Assembly (NCBI GenBank): GCA_010645155.1
Contig: JAAGOF010000051.1
Coordinates: 128,337-192,336, forward strand
DNA from: Tigriopus japonicus
Lineage: Eukaryota > Arthropoda > Copepoda > Harpacticoida > Harpacticidae
Direction: 5' to 3'
DNA length: 64,000 nucleotides
Numbering within the stretch: the stretch's first letter is position 1; every line of letters starts with the position of its first letter. The position numbers and the translations under genes are program-made. This document shows positions 44,913 through 55,759 of the stretch, in pieces. The notes under the pieces are model-generated. The model was not told where the DNA came from. It saw only the letters and a program-made list of their open reading frames with translations, and ran no database searches.

Positions 44913-46463
44913 GCACAGACCCTTGCTTACATGGTTAATTGGAAGAGAAAATGCAATTGGTCGTTTAAAGGATGGTCCTCTGAGGGGCCCTCTCGTAAGG
45001 GGAATGTCTGAACAAGGTTACCATGAAGTAACTGTCCAACAAAAGTCTCCATCTCTTTTCTCTATTCTTAATTGTCTAACTTATTTTTTTTCTTTGCTAT
45101 CACATTACAGTTATTTTTATTTGGCATTTTCATGACTATTATGTTTTGCATTGGTATTTCCTTTTAAAAAGGGATTTCGTAAATATTGATTAAACGTATC
45201 TCAAAAACTTTAATACTTTTTTATTAGACTTTTTGTAGTTACTGTATCTCAAATTGGTATTTCGTAAAGATTCAATATGGAGAAGGCCCAAAAACTAAAA
45301 TGTTATTTATATTTGGTGTTTTGTAGTTTTACTGATTTAGTCAGAAAACTGTTTTAGGTATGTTCGCATTGTTGTCAGAATGGAATAATTCATTATGAAC
45401 AGAGTGCTTGTTTGAAGGTTTGTTTGAAATTTGTTTGAACCTCGAAACAGAGGAAAGCAATTTTTGTTTGAAATGGGCAAAAAAACAAATCTGGTATAAA
45501 CAGTACAATTTTCTGTGTGTAAAATCATTTTGAACTAGATTACAGGTCGAAATTCTTGGGTTCGTTCATTCCAAAGAAAAAATGGCGACCTTGTTTTGGC
45601 GATCTAAATCTGAAACCCGATAGCGTTAAAGGCCTTAAAATTGCGAATTTTGCTTTTGCCACATTAAATCTCGGGAAAAACGAAAAAAGCTTGAAAGATC
45701 TCAAAACAGTGTTCGTCCCAAAAAAGTTAAAAAAGATACTCGTTTTAGATTCAGAAGCAAAACATTTTTAATACTTCTTGTGACAAATTGATGTTTTGCA
45801 CTTGGGTCAAATAAAAAAAAGAAGTCATCTCGTTTTAACAAAATATAATTTTAGGAAACAACAAATTCTACTAATACTAATTAATCAAAGGTGCAAATCT
45901 GCAAAGTCATAACACGATCGTATAAGGAGATTCAGTAACTTTCCATGGGACTCTTTTTCGTGACAACCCTGTATATGTTGACGGTGACTTTTGATGGCCT
46001 TATCGATAACAATCTCTTTCTTTGGCGAAGAATAGCATTTGTTTTCTCGTTATCGTTCCAATGTGAGTTGAGAGCTTCATTCTTTAAAGGCGCTTAAATG
46101 ATTGGCAAGCATTGGCATTGAGAAGGCATTTGAAAAAGTATTTGCATTTATCAGTCTGGTCTGACTTCGGTTATCCTGAGGAAGAAAGTTAAGGGAATTC
46201 AAAAAGGTATACCCCAGCAATCCTGCATTTGACTAGTCCAATTGCAAAATTTGGAAACATAAAACCTTTAGCATTCCTAAAAGATCATTAATTGTTCATG
46301 AAAAAGAAAAAGAAACCAACCAAATTTCTCTACAATGGGCTGTTGGAACATTGCATTTAATTCAAGGCATTTTTTTCTTTTAGAATCATTATATTAGCTC
46401 ATGCACGATACATTTAAATCATAAATGAACCATGCAGGTCAGCGAACGAAAAACATTAATCAG

Positions 46464-47080
46464 TAGAGGGCGGAGAAAAAGTTGGGAAAATGTCAAGAAA
46501 AGAAGTTTTTAAGTTGGAAAATATGGGCTCAAAAAGTTTTTTTTTTTTCAGTTAAAAACGGACAAAGAAAAGTTTTTCTGCCAAATACAAATGAACGAAA
46601 TCAGTTTTTTCAACAAACAAATGACCAAAAAATATTTTTCTCCTCTCAATTAGTCAAATGATTGCTCCAAATCTGTTTTGTGTGTTGTTTTTTTAGCCCG
46701 CATTTTTTTGTTCTCGAATGTTCGGTTAAAAACCTTTGGTCCTCAGTCTTTCATCTAGGAAAAATTGACATTTTTTAGGTCGGATTTAAAAGTCAAAATG
46801 TGTTTAGGGTCTGAAAAGCGTGAAAAAAGTTATTGCGCCTTAAAATTTCTACAAAATGCAACAATAAGTTCAAAATAAATTCCAAAACGTCCAAAAAAGT
46901 TTTTTCTGGCCAAAACGTCCCAAAAAAGGTTTTTGGGCCAAAGCGTCCCAAAAAAGGTTTTTGGGCCAAAGCGTCCAAAAAAAGTTTTTTGGACCAAAAC
47001 GTCCAAAAAAGTTTTTTCGGGCCAAAACGTCCAAAATGTTTTTTTAAGTTTTAAGTTAAAACTTATTAATCCTCGCTATA
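46464..47080. mobile_element. hAT-type MITE, TAGAGGGCGGA family, copy 2 (expanded)
   Basis: It starts TAGAGGGCGGAGAAAAAG and ends aatcctcgctata. Flanks ttaatcag and ttcatgag match at 6 of 8. It is longer than the copy at 29411-29843 (617 against 433 bp), partly because a unit of about 30 bp (gtcccaaaaaaggtttttgggccaaagc) is tandemly repeated four to five times at about 46900-47040. Confidence 0.75.
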
Positions 47081-48150
47081 TTCATGAGGAATAGATATGA
47101 AGATGAACTTTGTTTAAAAATAATACGAGGGTTTCAAAAATAATTTTCTTCTTTTATTTTTATTCATCTAAAAACCTGCTAAGAAAGGTGTCACATTTTA
47201 CAAAGTAGTCGGAAATTCGACAGGGCCTGTAAATATAGTTTGTATTAGAGGTAATTGCCAAATTAGGTAAGGAGAAGATAATTGGGACAAAAGAAAGTTT
47301 TTTTCTACAGCGTAGATTCATTGTTTATTTGCCAATTTTTGCATTAACGGGCTGACAAAATCCCAAATTTTGAGCTAAACAAAACGAGAGACCGAAAAAA
47401 GTCAACATGGTTTGATCGTGGCGAAGTTTTGGACCTAAATGCAAGAACTTTTAAAGTGATGGTGATTTGCCATTTCATGTTATGTTGAAGGTTTTACCAT
47501 TTTAGAGACTTATTCGGCTTAGTTTATTTACATGAAATCTTCACTCCTATCGACAATATTAACCCACGTGCTTCTTTGTCATTTTCTCAAAATTCAAACT
47601 CCAGAAACTTTTGAGACCAGTTTTGAGATGTTAATCCAGTGCCGAACATTTTTTTGAATTCGGTTTATTAAGTCAAGGGCAAAAACTCTATAATGTTACT
47701 TAAAACTTGCTTAAAAACAAATAATTGAAAATTTACTTGAAAGTCTTAGATGTACTGAGAGCAGTAGTGCTGTGCTAAAATAATTCAGAAATCAATTTCA
47801 AGGATTTTTGGTCAGCACTCGCAAAGGACCAAACGAGAGGGTTGTAACATCAATTTATACAAAGGTTTGAGCACATTTCGACAATATTTTAGGTAGATAC
47901 ATTCATAAGACTACTTGAGGCTTGAGAAGGAAAAAATTTTCAAAAATTATCTTTAGGCATGTTTTAAGTGACCTTATATTGCCTTTGCCCGTGGCCTAAT
48001 TAACATAATTCAAATACATCTGCGGTATTGCCTTCACACCACAAAAGTGGTCTTAAATGTTTTTGAAATTTAAAAAGGACTTCTCCCGCTCAAAAAAACA
48101 CTGTGAACCCTATAAAACAGCCAAAACTCATCTCTAAACTTCAATTGCAG

Positions 48151-48475
48151 ACCCACCGTTTTAGCCAACGAGGAGACCCGTTGGAATTACGATCAGATGA
48201 TCATCTCAGCTGTTATCTTAGAGAGTGGCATATGTTCCCTGGATCCAAGAAATCGTCTGTGGAAGATGCTTCAAATGAAACCAGCCAATCCGCAACCCTC
48301 TGATACGAACACGTGTTTCCATGGGGATCGTTGGTGGGATTGTAACAAAGTCCGGAAAAGTATTCAGACTGGTTGTCTCATGTGGCATTTCTACCCAGAT
48401 GAAGATGCTCAACAATTGAGAAAGAAATTTCAGTCAATCCTCATGTCCAGCAAGAAAAGAAAAAAAAAGAGTTAG
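48151..48475 (+). CDS. Glycosyltransferase-like protein, exon 3 (C-terminus)
   Basis: It starts after acceptor aacttcaattgcag, completes the split Leu codon (phase 2) and runs to TAG at 48473-48475. It encodes LANEETRWNYDQMIISAV, then CFHGDRWWDC and GCLMWHFYPDED, with a basic tail (SSKKRKKKS). W-x-Y-D-Q followed by Cys/Trp/His-rich segments is the usual C-terminal half of an invertebrate GT-A-like transferase. The in-exon ATG at 48197 is not a start. Confidence 0.8.
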
Positions 48476-48628
48476 TACAAAGATGGCAATCTAACGTCTG
48501 AGTCAAAAGTTAAGTCTTGTGTATGTCTGTAAGCTACGTACTGAAGAGAGTAAGTTTCTCTTGGAATTAGCGAGCTCACCCTATTAAAAAATCCGTAAAA
48601 TGAGTGCTTTGAGAGAGCCTGAAAAATT
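48476..48628. other. Downstream of the glycosyltransferase-like gene
   Basis: It includes a degenerate piece of the Mutator-type MITE core (gagtcaaaagttaagt...ctgaagagag) at about 48495-48560. No poly(A) signal was seen. Confidence 0.35.
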
Positions 48629-48750
48629 TTAAACCAAGCTTGAAAAATTCGCCAATAAGGTTGGACAAGTAAAGAGAAAAGACTTGTGAGCCTAGTGCTT
48701 AGTACTTGTTTTCACGCCATCTATTGGCGAATTTTTCAAGCTTGGTTTAA
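48629..48750. repeat. Short palindromic (foldback) element
   Basis: 29-bp perfect inverted arms (ttaaaccaagcttgaaaaa... ; 48629-48657 and 48722-48750) enclose 64 bp. A half-matching arm occurs near 19775. It is probably a MITE; no duplication was defined. Confidence 0.75.
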
Positions 48751-49050
48751 GATCCTCTAGTTGAAAATATAAATATTGAGTTTTCATAATTCAGACAATT
48801 CAAACAAAATATGCAATATTGAGCATTCTCTTTTTTAATGAGCTTGGTCTGCATCAAAGTGAGATTAATATCGAGGTGTTAAACAACATTATTTTCATTG
48901 AAAGTTCTGGCTCTTTGAGTGTAAGTGTGCTTTCTTAAAAAGAAAAGCACCTTGTTTATCCTTGATGCCTGCAGTTTATTAGGTCAACAAAATTTATGAC
49001 TTCACATTTCTAGAGTTACGTGTAGCGATTTATGTTTCCCTGCTCGTTCC

Positions 49051-49497
49051 AAGAAGCACGGAAATCATGGAGTGAAAGGCTAGCAATAAGAATTATGATT
49101 TCCAGCAAAAACGAACCATTTGCGTTCTTCTGCAAATGAGACTTGGCTTGCTTTGAGAAGAACACGCATTTCAAGTTTCAGCCCAATCAAATGCCGGAGT
49201 GAAAAGTTATGCCTTCTCAAACTTATGTACTGAAGAGAGCATAGAATGAATGAACTCGCCCTTTGTGGTAAAACGATTACCACAAAAGGGCTAGTTCATT
49301 CATTCTCGGTAGGATTTGCACTGAACTTTGAGTGAGCATAACTTTTGACTCCGACGTTCGATAGAGCTGAAAATTGAAATACGTATTCTTGTCAACATAG
49401 GCAAGGTGTCATTTGCAGAAGAACGTAATTGAAGTGTTCTTACAGGAAATCATTATTCTCGTTGCTAGCCTCCCACTCCATGATTCCAGTGCTTCTT
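49051..49497. mobile_element. Mutator-type MITE (AAGAAGCAC family), copy 2
   Basis: 447 bp with ends AAGAAGCACGG and GTGCTTCTT. Flanks GCTCGTTCC (49042-49050) and GCTTGTTCT (49498-49506) match at 7 of 9. It has long inverted sub-terminal arms (atggagtg-aggctag-aat and ctagcctcccactccat) plus an inverted core (gaatgaatgaactcgccct and agggctagttcattcattc). Confidence 0.8.
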
Positions 49498-49506
49498 GCT
49501 TGTTCT

Positions 49507-50122
49507 AAGTTTACCCTTATCTGTCTAGAAAAAGGAAATACATTCGAATTTACTAAAATCATCTGTTTGGACGCTTTCTACGTGCATACTAGAGACAAGC
49601 ACAAAAGGTGAAATTTAGTATCTTTCACAAAACATCCAAGCCTTTAAGGCACAAGTATAGGGGAAAAAAAAACATTTTGTTAAATTTTGGCACACTTTGT
49701 GTGCTGAGACCTTTACAAGCCAAAACTCAGCATCAAAAACATATTATTTCGAATGTAAACATCCAAGTCTAACCCAACCTTACTAGGTCCCTTCCAAGTG
49801 GTTTATTGTATTTCTAGGGTGAAAATAATAATTTATTATCTCTGAATAAGTCATCGACATGACTTATTTTATCATGCAACATATTTTTGCAAGCGTTTAA
49901 AAAGCCCGAAATGGACGTGGACGAGGCCTTCTGTGTTAAGGCAGAGTAGGCAGGGCAATCAGACACTAGCCAAACCGTCCAAGTTTATAACACCCACTAG
50001 CTCGTTCTTACTCGTGAATATTTCGTCCTGAATGGACGTGTTTGTGGCAACCTCCACCACACCCAACCCGCTCGTTGCCACAAATATTCATGTTCAGAAC
50101 TTGCTTAGTTCCGCCAAATAGT
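49507..50122. other. AT-rich intergenic sequence
   Basis: Nothing recognisable. A short inverted repeat of cgagcgggt/tcgttctta-like type near 50000-50090 (tagctcgttctta...acccgctcgttgcca) was too imperfect to define. Confidence 0.3.
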
Positions 50123-51264
50123 TGCACACGGTGTTCCGAATGGCTTTTTAGGTTTGAATCAAAATACCCAAAAACATCATGGCACTTTTTGGGCTCAAAA
50201 TGTAATGGGGAACAACTTTAGTTTTATTGTATTATGTAAGTTTAGGTCAGGGGAAAAAGTTATATACCTAAAAACCTATTAATTATAACATTTTTTAATA
50301 AACTATTTGACTCATATTAAGAGACCATTTAGTTACCCCATGAATTTAAATTGAATAAAAATTCATGCAGCAACAGCTGAGTTAGTTGACTTTGAATGGT
50401 CCATTTTTGACCCCAAAAAGCCGAAAAACACTACAGTTATATGAAAAATCTAATTCCCAAAGATTTCATATAGCTTTTCAATATCGCAAAAATAAATGAA
50501 ATTTTTCGAGTTTTGGAGCTCATGTCAAAATAGCTCAAAAATATAAAAGATATCACTGAAAAGGCACTTTAAATACATTTTGCAATAAAAAGTATTTTGC
50601 ATTATCAAAGAAACTCAAAGTTGTGTAATATTTAGAAGTTTTGAAAAAATCGGTTAATGTTTCAAGTTTCGGTTTTAGTTCATTTTGAACATGGTCCTTC
50701 TAGAAATCGTAAATTTGAATATGAATCTGTTAGAAATATTTATTTGTAATTTTGGTAGAACACACATCATGGCGTACTCTAAATAGTTATGAAATATGCT
50801 TCCCAAAAATCTTGTTCAAGTGCATTTTAAGTGATATTTTATATTATTCTGGACTATTTTGACATGAGCTCCAAAACTCAAAAAATTTCATTTATTTTTG
50901 CGATATTGAAAAGCTATATGAAATCTTTGGGAATTAGATTTTTCATATAACTGAAGCGTTTTTCGGCCTTTTGGGGTCAAAAATGGACCATTCAAAGTCA
51001 AATAACTCAGTTGTTGCTGAATGAATTTTTATTCAATTTGAATTCATGGGGTAACTAAATAGTCTCTAAATTTGGGTCAAATAGTTGATTAAAAAATGTT
51101 ATAATTAATAGGTTTTTAGGTATATAACTTTTTCCCCTGACCTAAACTTACATAATACAATAAAACTAAAGTTGTTCCCCATTAAATTTTGAGCCCAAAA
51201 AGTGCCATGATGTCTTTGGGTATTTTGATTCAAACCTAAAAAGCCATTCGGAACACCGTGTGCA
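50123..51264. mobile_element. 1.14-kb foldback DNA element with arms over 400 bp
   Basis: The sequence from TGCACACGGTGTTCCGAATGGC (50123) is repeated in inverse complement up to 51264 (gccattcggaacaccgtgtgca). The arms are about 420 bp each (50123-50545 and 50838-51264), about 95 percent identical by eye. They include landmarks ggttttta-ggtatataactttttcccctgacc and gacatgagctccaaaactc. A roughly 290-bp spacer separates them. It has no coding capacity and no clear target duplication. Confidence 0.85.
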
Positions 51265-52829
51265 GATATTAATTGAATTGGTTGTCACTAAAGAATCTCA
51301 TGGAAAATAAACGTTATCAGAACACTAGCGCTAGAAAAATCGGAGCGGCGAAAAGGGGAAGCTTAAAACAATCCAAACAAGCCAGAACGCTCTGTTCAAA
51401 GTACAGTAAAGATCATTTCATGATACCAAAAAATATCAAAGGAAGTACACTAGAAACGCTTTCTTGCACAAGTTTGTACCCAGACGATGTCTCTGTCATA
51501 TTTAATTCAATAATTGTCCATGCATTTTGTTGCGTTCTTTGGCAACACGATCCTCTACCATCACATTATTTTTCATGCTCATACCTAACTGAAACTCAAT
51601 ATCGCACAAGTGAACTTGGATGATGGATATGATCTTAAATACACTCAAACCTGGACATAAGAATTCTGGATGACTAAATCAAGAATAGTATTTAAATATA
51701 GAAGAAAAGGATTTAATCAGATTTTTGCTCTTAACCTGAATACATGCTGACTTTATGGAGTCTCCTCAAATAATATTGCCAATAGAAATAATAATACCAT
51801 TGTTGTCAGACAAAATGCTTCTATCTACTTTTAACTGCAGACACCGTTTTCAATTCATAATTTTAAGTTTTCCCAACAAAATAAGCTTTTTCTGTTTTCA
51901 TGTAAACTTAGTCAACATTTATATAAAGAGGGTTTATCAAATTACTTTTATAAAAAGATTATGTATGTTTGTTTGTTAACAACATCAGACATTACTTCTT
52001 TACTGGTTTTGAATCATAAGATCAAAATCTTTGAGATACACAACAATTATACCTTACAATTATACTGACATAAGACATCTTACCATTCAATTGATTTCAA
52101 CTATTATTGAAACAACATGTATTATCTTTATTTGAAATTAGGAATCTTTTTAACACAAAGCATGCAAACAACAATAACTTGGGTTTTTTCTACAATGCAT
52201 TCTTGTTTTCCCTCTTTTGGTGCAGTACACCTAGACAAATCAGTTTTTTTTACTTTTTGAATCCTTGGTTTCGGCCATTGATTAAAACAATTCCCTCTTT
52301 CCCCTGGCTTTGGGTCAGCTTAATCTAAGTATGTAGTATATATTTAGGACTAAGTATACAAATGAAAACAATTTTTGAGCAATTAAGTATTAGATTAATG
52401 AGCTATAGAGTTAGGCTTGAAATATTTAGATCCTCCTCTTACACATTGAAAAGTGTTTCTCCAATTTGGTAGGTCAAGGATTCTTTTTTCCATGATCTAT
52501 GGGTAGGTTCACAAAATGTGTGACATGTATTAGTAAGCCAAAAACACTCCTGATGATGTCAATGGTGTTTCAGAATGATGATGATGATTTATTTTCAGGA
52601 ATACTTTTGTGTAACTTTGGTTACATCATGAAGAAGGTGATGTTGTCATAAAAACGAAAACATAAGACCAAAAAACTTATGTATATTACTCAGATCCTGG
52701 AAAAAAACGCAACCTCGAGACCGAAGAGTAAACAAGTTGAATTCCACGTGCTGAATTTATTTCTTTGCTTTTAGGTCCTACTGTGATATAACTCACTTTC
52801 AAGCGTGTCAGAAGTGATCGCAGGAGTCC
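51265..52829. other. Intergenic sequence upstream of the gypsy element
   Basis: A segment at about 51315-51400 (cagaacactagcgct) shares a short repeat with about 20057. A 116-codon frame (51273-51623) has no motif. The gypsy 5' LTR should be near 52000-52800 but I could not identify it by a matching 3' copy. Confidence 0.35.
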
Positions 52830-53962
52830 ATGGATTCCAATGATCCCAATGACGTACCGGGCAATGTGTCCAACCAATTCTCGGAAGCAAACACCGGAAA
52901 TACCTGTTTCAAGAGACCCAGAAGCTCTCTTGGTGAAAACCCAAACCAGTCCAAGCTTCTGGATACTAAATTAACACCTAAGGCCATGGTCCAGACCGGC
53001 GCTTCGGGTAATAATGATTCTAATCGAGATATTTTAAGTCCCACTCCCTTAGAAACCCCCCTCGTATGGAGACGATAGATACGTCCAGGAACTCCCAACA
53101 AAATGAGGATCTTGGATCGTTCATTGTAGAAGATCCAACTGATGACCCACCAGTAACCCAATCGGCTCTTAACAACCTAGGAGTCCTTGGAGAGGCTGAA
53201 ACCCTTCAATCCAACAATGAAGTGCGTGCTTTATTTTCGGCTACTGCCGCGAAAGTATCGGCAACCACCCATCCTCATGAGCGCTTTATCTGTACTAATG
53301 AGGATATCAGGGGAAGGATTGCTCAAGTCATCTGGGATAAGTTTCAAATTGCTCTGGATGGAGCGATCTTTTCTGAATTGATGACTGGGCATTTAATATT
53401 TAAATCACAATGGTCATACTTTGCCCCATCAGGATGCGGAAGGGTTGGATGCCTTAACGCTGAATCAGCTGCATGGTTGGACCAGTTTACTGCCAACTAT
53501 AAAGACGACAGTGGTGTACGTCTGAAGGCTTGGGCCAGAGGAGATTTTGGAAGCCTACATCGGATGTACATCTATGTTCCAGGTTGTATTGGCCCTTACA
53601 AGGATAAAGTAATGAACATGTTACTTGCCCAAAACAATCTTTCAGGTAAATTTCGCGTCTTCAGTTTTAAAGACGTCGAAGGAACCTTCAAAGCTGGAAA
53701 CAAAACCTCTGGCACCCAACTTCAAGTGGGTATAGATGAGGAGCTTAAAACTGGCATCCGACTTCTGGACAAGACGCTGTTTCTTGGTTCAAGGACTGTC
53801 AACGCTACAATTTCGGAACGACGTAAAAGACCCGAAGAAAACAGTGGAGCAGGCTCATCTCACCGAACTCCCACAACCAAACAGCCCAAGTATGATCTCT
53901 CGATCACTCCAACCGAGGAGGATTTTTGGAAGTGTTCAGTCATAACTAGAATCTATAGCTAA
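52830..53962 (+). CDS. DUF4780-type protein associated with the gypsy element
   Basis: The main frame 53066-53962 (298 codons) carries a DUF4780-like region: GRVGCLNAESAAWLDQFTA, KAWARGDFGSLHRMYIYVP, MNMLLAQNN, FRVFSFKDVEG and TQLQVGIDEELKTGIRLLD. A preceding frame, 52830-53078, encodes a disordered Asn/Ser/Pro-rich segment (MDSNDPNDVPGN). It probably is the N-terminus, separated by a frame change near 53066. DUF4780 is known from arthropod retroelement-linked proteins; its function is undefined. It lies immediately 5' of gag and on the same strand, so it is likely an accessory ORF of the element. A neighbouring unrelated insertion is the alternative. Confidence 0.65.
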
Positions 53963-53979
53963 CGCAATTTCACAATAAC

Positions 53980-55759
53980 TTGTTATCTCGTCGCTCCGTA
54001 AATAAATCAGTATCATTTCACCAATCTACTCGAGTACGCGTTCCATTATCACTTAACATGGCGCAATCGGCAGGATTTTTTTACCCTAACGGGGATCGTG
54101 CTCGATCAAGTCATAGAGGCTACAAAAGTAGTGTGACAAGGGCTCTTCGGCTCTTGGAAAGCGTTTTTTGTGCAATACGAGACCGTCCAAACCAGAACCT
54201 TGTTCCTGAAGAAGTGATAAACAACCTTGAAATTTACTGCCAACGCTGTCTCGATGCCACGGATTCATTCCAAGCCAGTCTAGTGGCTCTGGAGGCTTTT
54301 GACCCGGATCTAGAAGAGAAGGATGCCAAATTTTTGGTATGAACCTATTGATCTCGTAGAACAAGTTCAGGTTTATATCACCAACCTCAAATTGTCCCAG
54401 TCTTCAAATACATCGCATCAATCATCTAATTCGTCTGAGACCAGTGATTCAAGAATCAACAGCCCGAGGATGATCAACAACACACTAAAACCAGAAAAGC
54501 TTCTTTCTTCATCTACGTTGGGGGAATTTCGGACCTGGCATGAGAACTTCAACGCTTATTTTTCATCGAATCGCATGGAACGTTTTTCTTTGGCCGAGCA
54601 ACAAGCATACCTACGTTGTTGTTTGGATCTAAAACTCCAGCAAAGTCTATCGATGAAAATAGAACCCGTCACACCATTATATGGATCTGAGGGATGTTTA
54701 AACCACCTCCGACGCATATTTGTTACCAATACCCCAATCCTAACCCAACGTTTCAAGTTTTTCTCCTGGAGCCAAGAAGTAGGAGAACCTTTCAGTGATT
54801 GGTATCTGAGATTGCAAGTTGATGGACAGGAAGCGGAACTCGAGAACATTCAATTGGACGATCTCTTTATTTTAAGATTGGTCACAGGAACGAGCGACAC
54901 CAAACTACGTGAGGAATTCCTTCGACAAGAAAACCCTTCGCGAGAATCTTTGGTGCGTTGTGCACAGTCGCGAGAAATAGCCTCATTGGTGGACAATTCA
55001 ATTTCTTCAAAATTCCAAGTGGTCGAAGTCGATGCGATTTCATCTTACAAGAGAAGAAAGAATGAAAAATATCGACCGCCCAGACATTGGGACGATCTCA
55101 AAGGCAGATGCTACGGATGCGGAGCCCCATCAACGGCTCATCAAAAGATTGACTGCCCTGGGAATAAATTGGAGTGCCGCAAATGTGGAAGGTGTGGTCA
55201 TTTTGGAAATGTTTGCATGGCTACAAATAGAAGATTCCTTAACCCTCAAATGTCAGACGAAGTGTACCAACGTCCGGCAACAATTAAAGCAAGTAGTTCT
55301 GAGTCAGAAGAAATCTCTACATCTCTGATTCATGTCGATTCAATCTTCTCAAATCGCCCCACTCCAAGAGCTCACATTGAAGTTTTTCCAAAACAAGGAC
55401 GCCCCTTTAAACTTGCCGTGCTTCCAGACACAGGGGCAACCGAAACACAAGTGTCCCTTGATCTAATTGACAAATTCAGTATTCCAGTGGATCCCAAACG
55501 CAAAAGGAAGATAATTGCCGCCAACAAGACTGAAATGAAGTGCGTTGGGGCCGTTGATCTCGAGCTCAGGCATTTGGGAAAGTACAAGACCGGGATCACT
55601 GCATTCGTCACTCCTGACATGGAGGATCAACTTCTCTTATCTTGGCATAATATGATCCCACTCGGCATGCTACCCGAGACGTTTCCTTTACTTCCAGAGG
55701 ACGAGGCTCTTGTACGCGCCACCAACTCAGTCTCCAAAAGCGACGACGGAGAAACTTGA
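53980..55759 (+). pseudogene. Ty3/gypsy gag and protease
   Basis: The first frame (53980-54342, probable start ATG 54058, MAQSAGFF) changes to a second frame (54323-55759) near a T-run at about 54330, so this copy is frameshifted. The second frame holds a gag capsid-like region (GEFRTWHENFNAYF, RFKFFSWSQEVGEPFSDWYLRL) and two nucleocapsid zinc knuckles (CYGCG...C and C-RK-C-GRCG-H-FGNV-C). It then carries an aspartic protease with LPDTGATETQVSL (D-T-G catalytic triad start). It ends at 55759 while pol begins in another frame at about 55710, an overlap that could be either a programmed shift or an indel. No envelope gene is present. Confidence 0.8.

Larger units (their letters stand above)
42437..48150 (+). 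other. Intron 2 of the glycosyltransferase-like gene
   Basis: A 5.7-kb intron (phase 2). It contains four delimitable miniature transposons: mariner-type 43078-43477, hAT-type 43676-44232, Mutator-type 44478-44912 and hAT-type 46464-47080. A 71-codon frame at 45556-45771 has no recognised motif. A possible mariner-style end (acgagggtttcaaaaat) occurs near 47126 without a partner. Confidence 0.75.

Noticed and set aside
45556..45771. Small gene in intron 2 (71 codons)
   Set aside because: Composition is somewhat protein-like, but there is no motif, partner exon or poly(A) signal, so it is not called.
51273..51623. Gene of 116 codons
   Set aside because: Contains a dispersed repeat segment also seen near 20057, has no motif and abuts the foldback element.
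52300..52830. Gypsy 5' LTR
   Set aside because: No sequence here was found repeated downstream of pol (58330-59500), so no LTR could be delimited.
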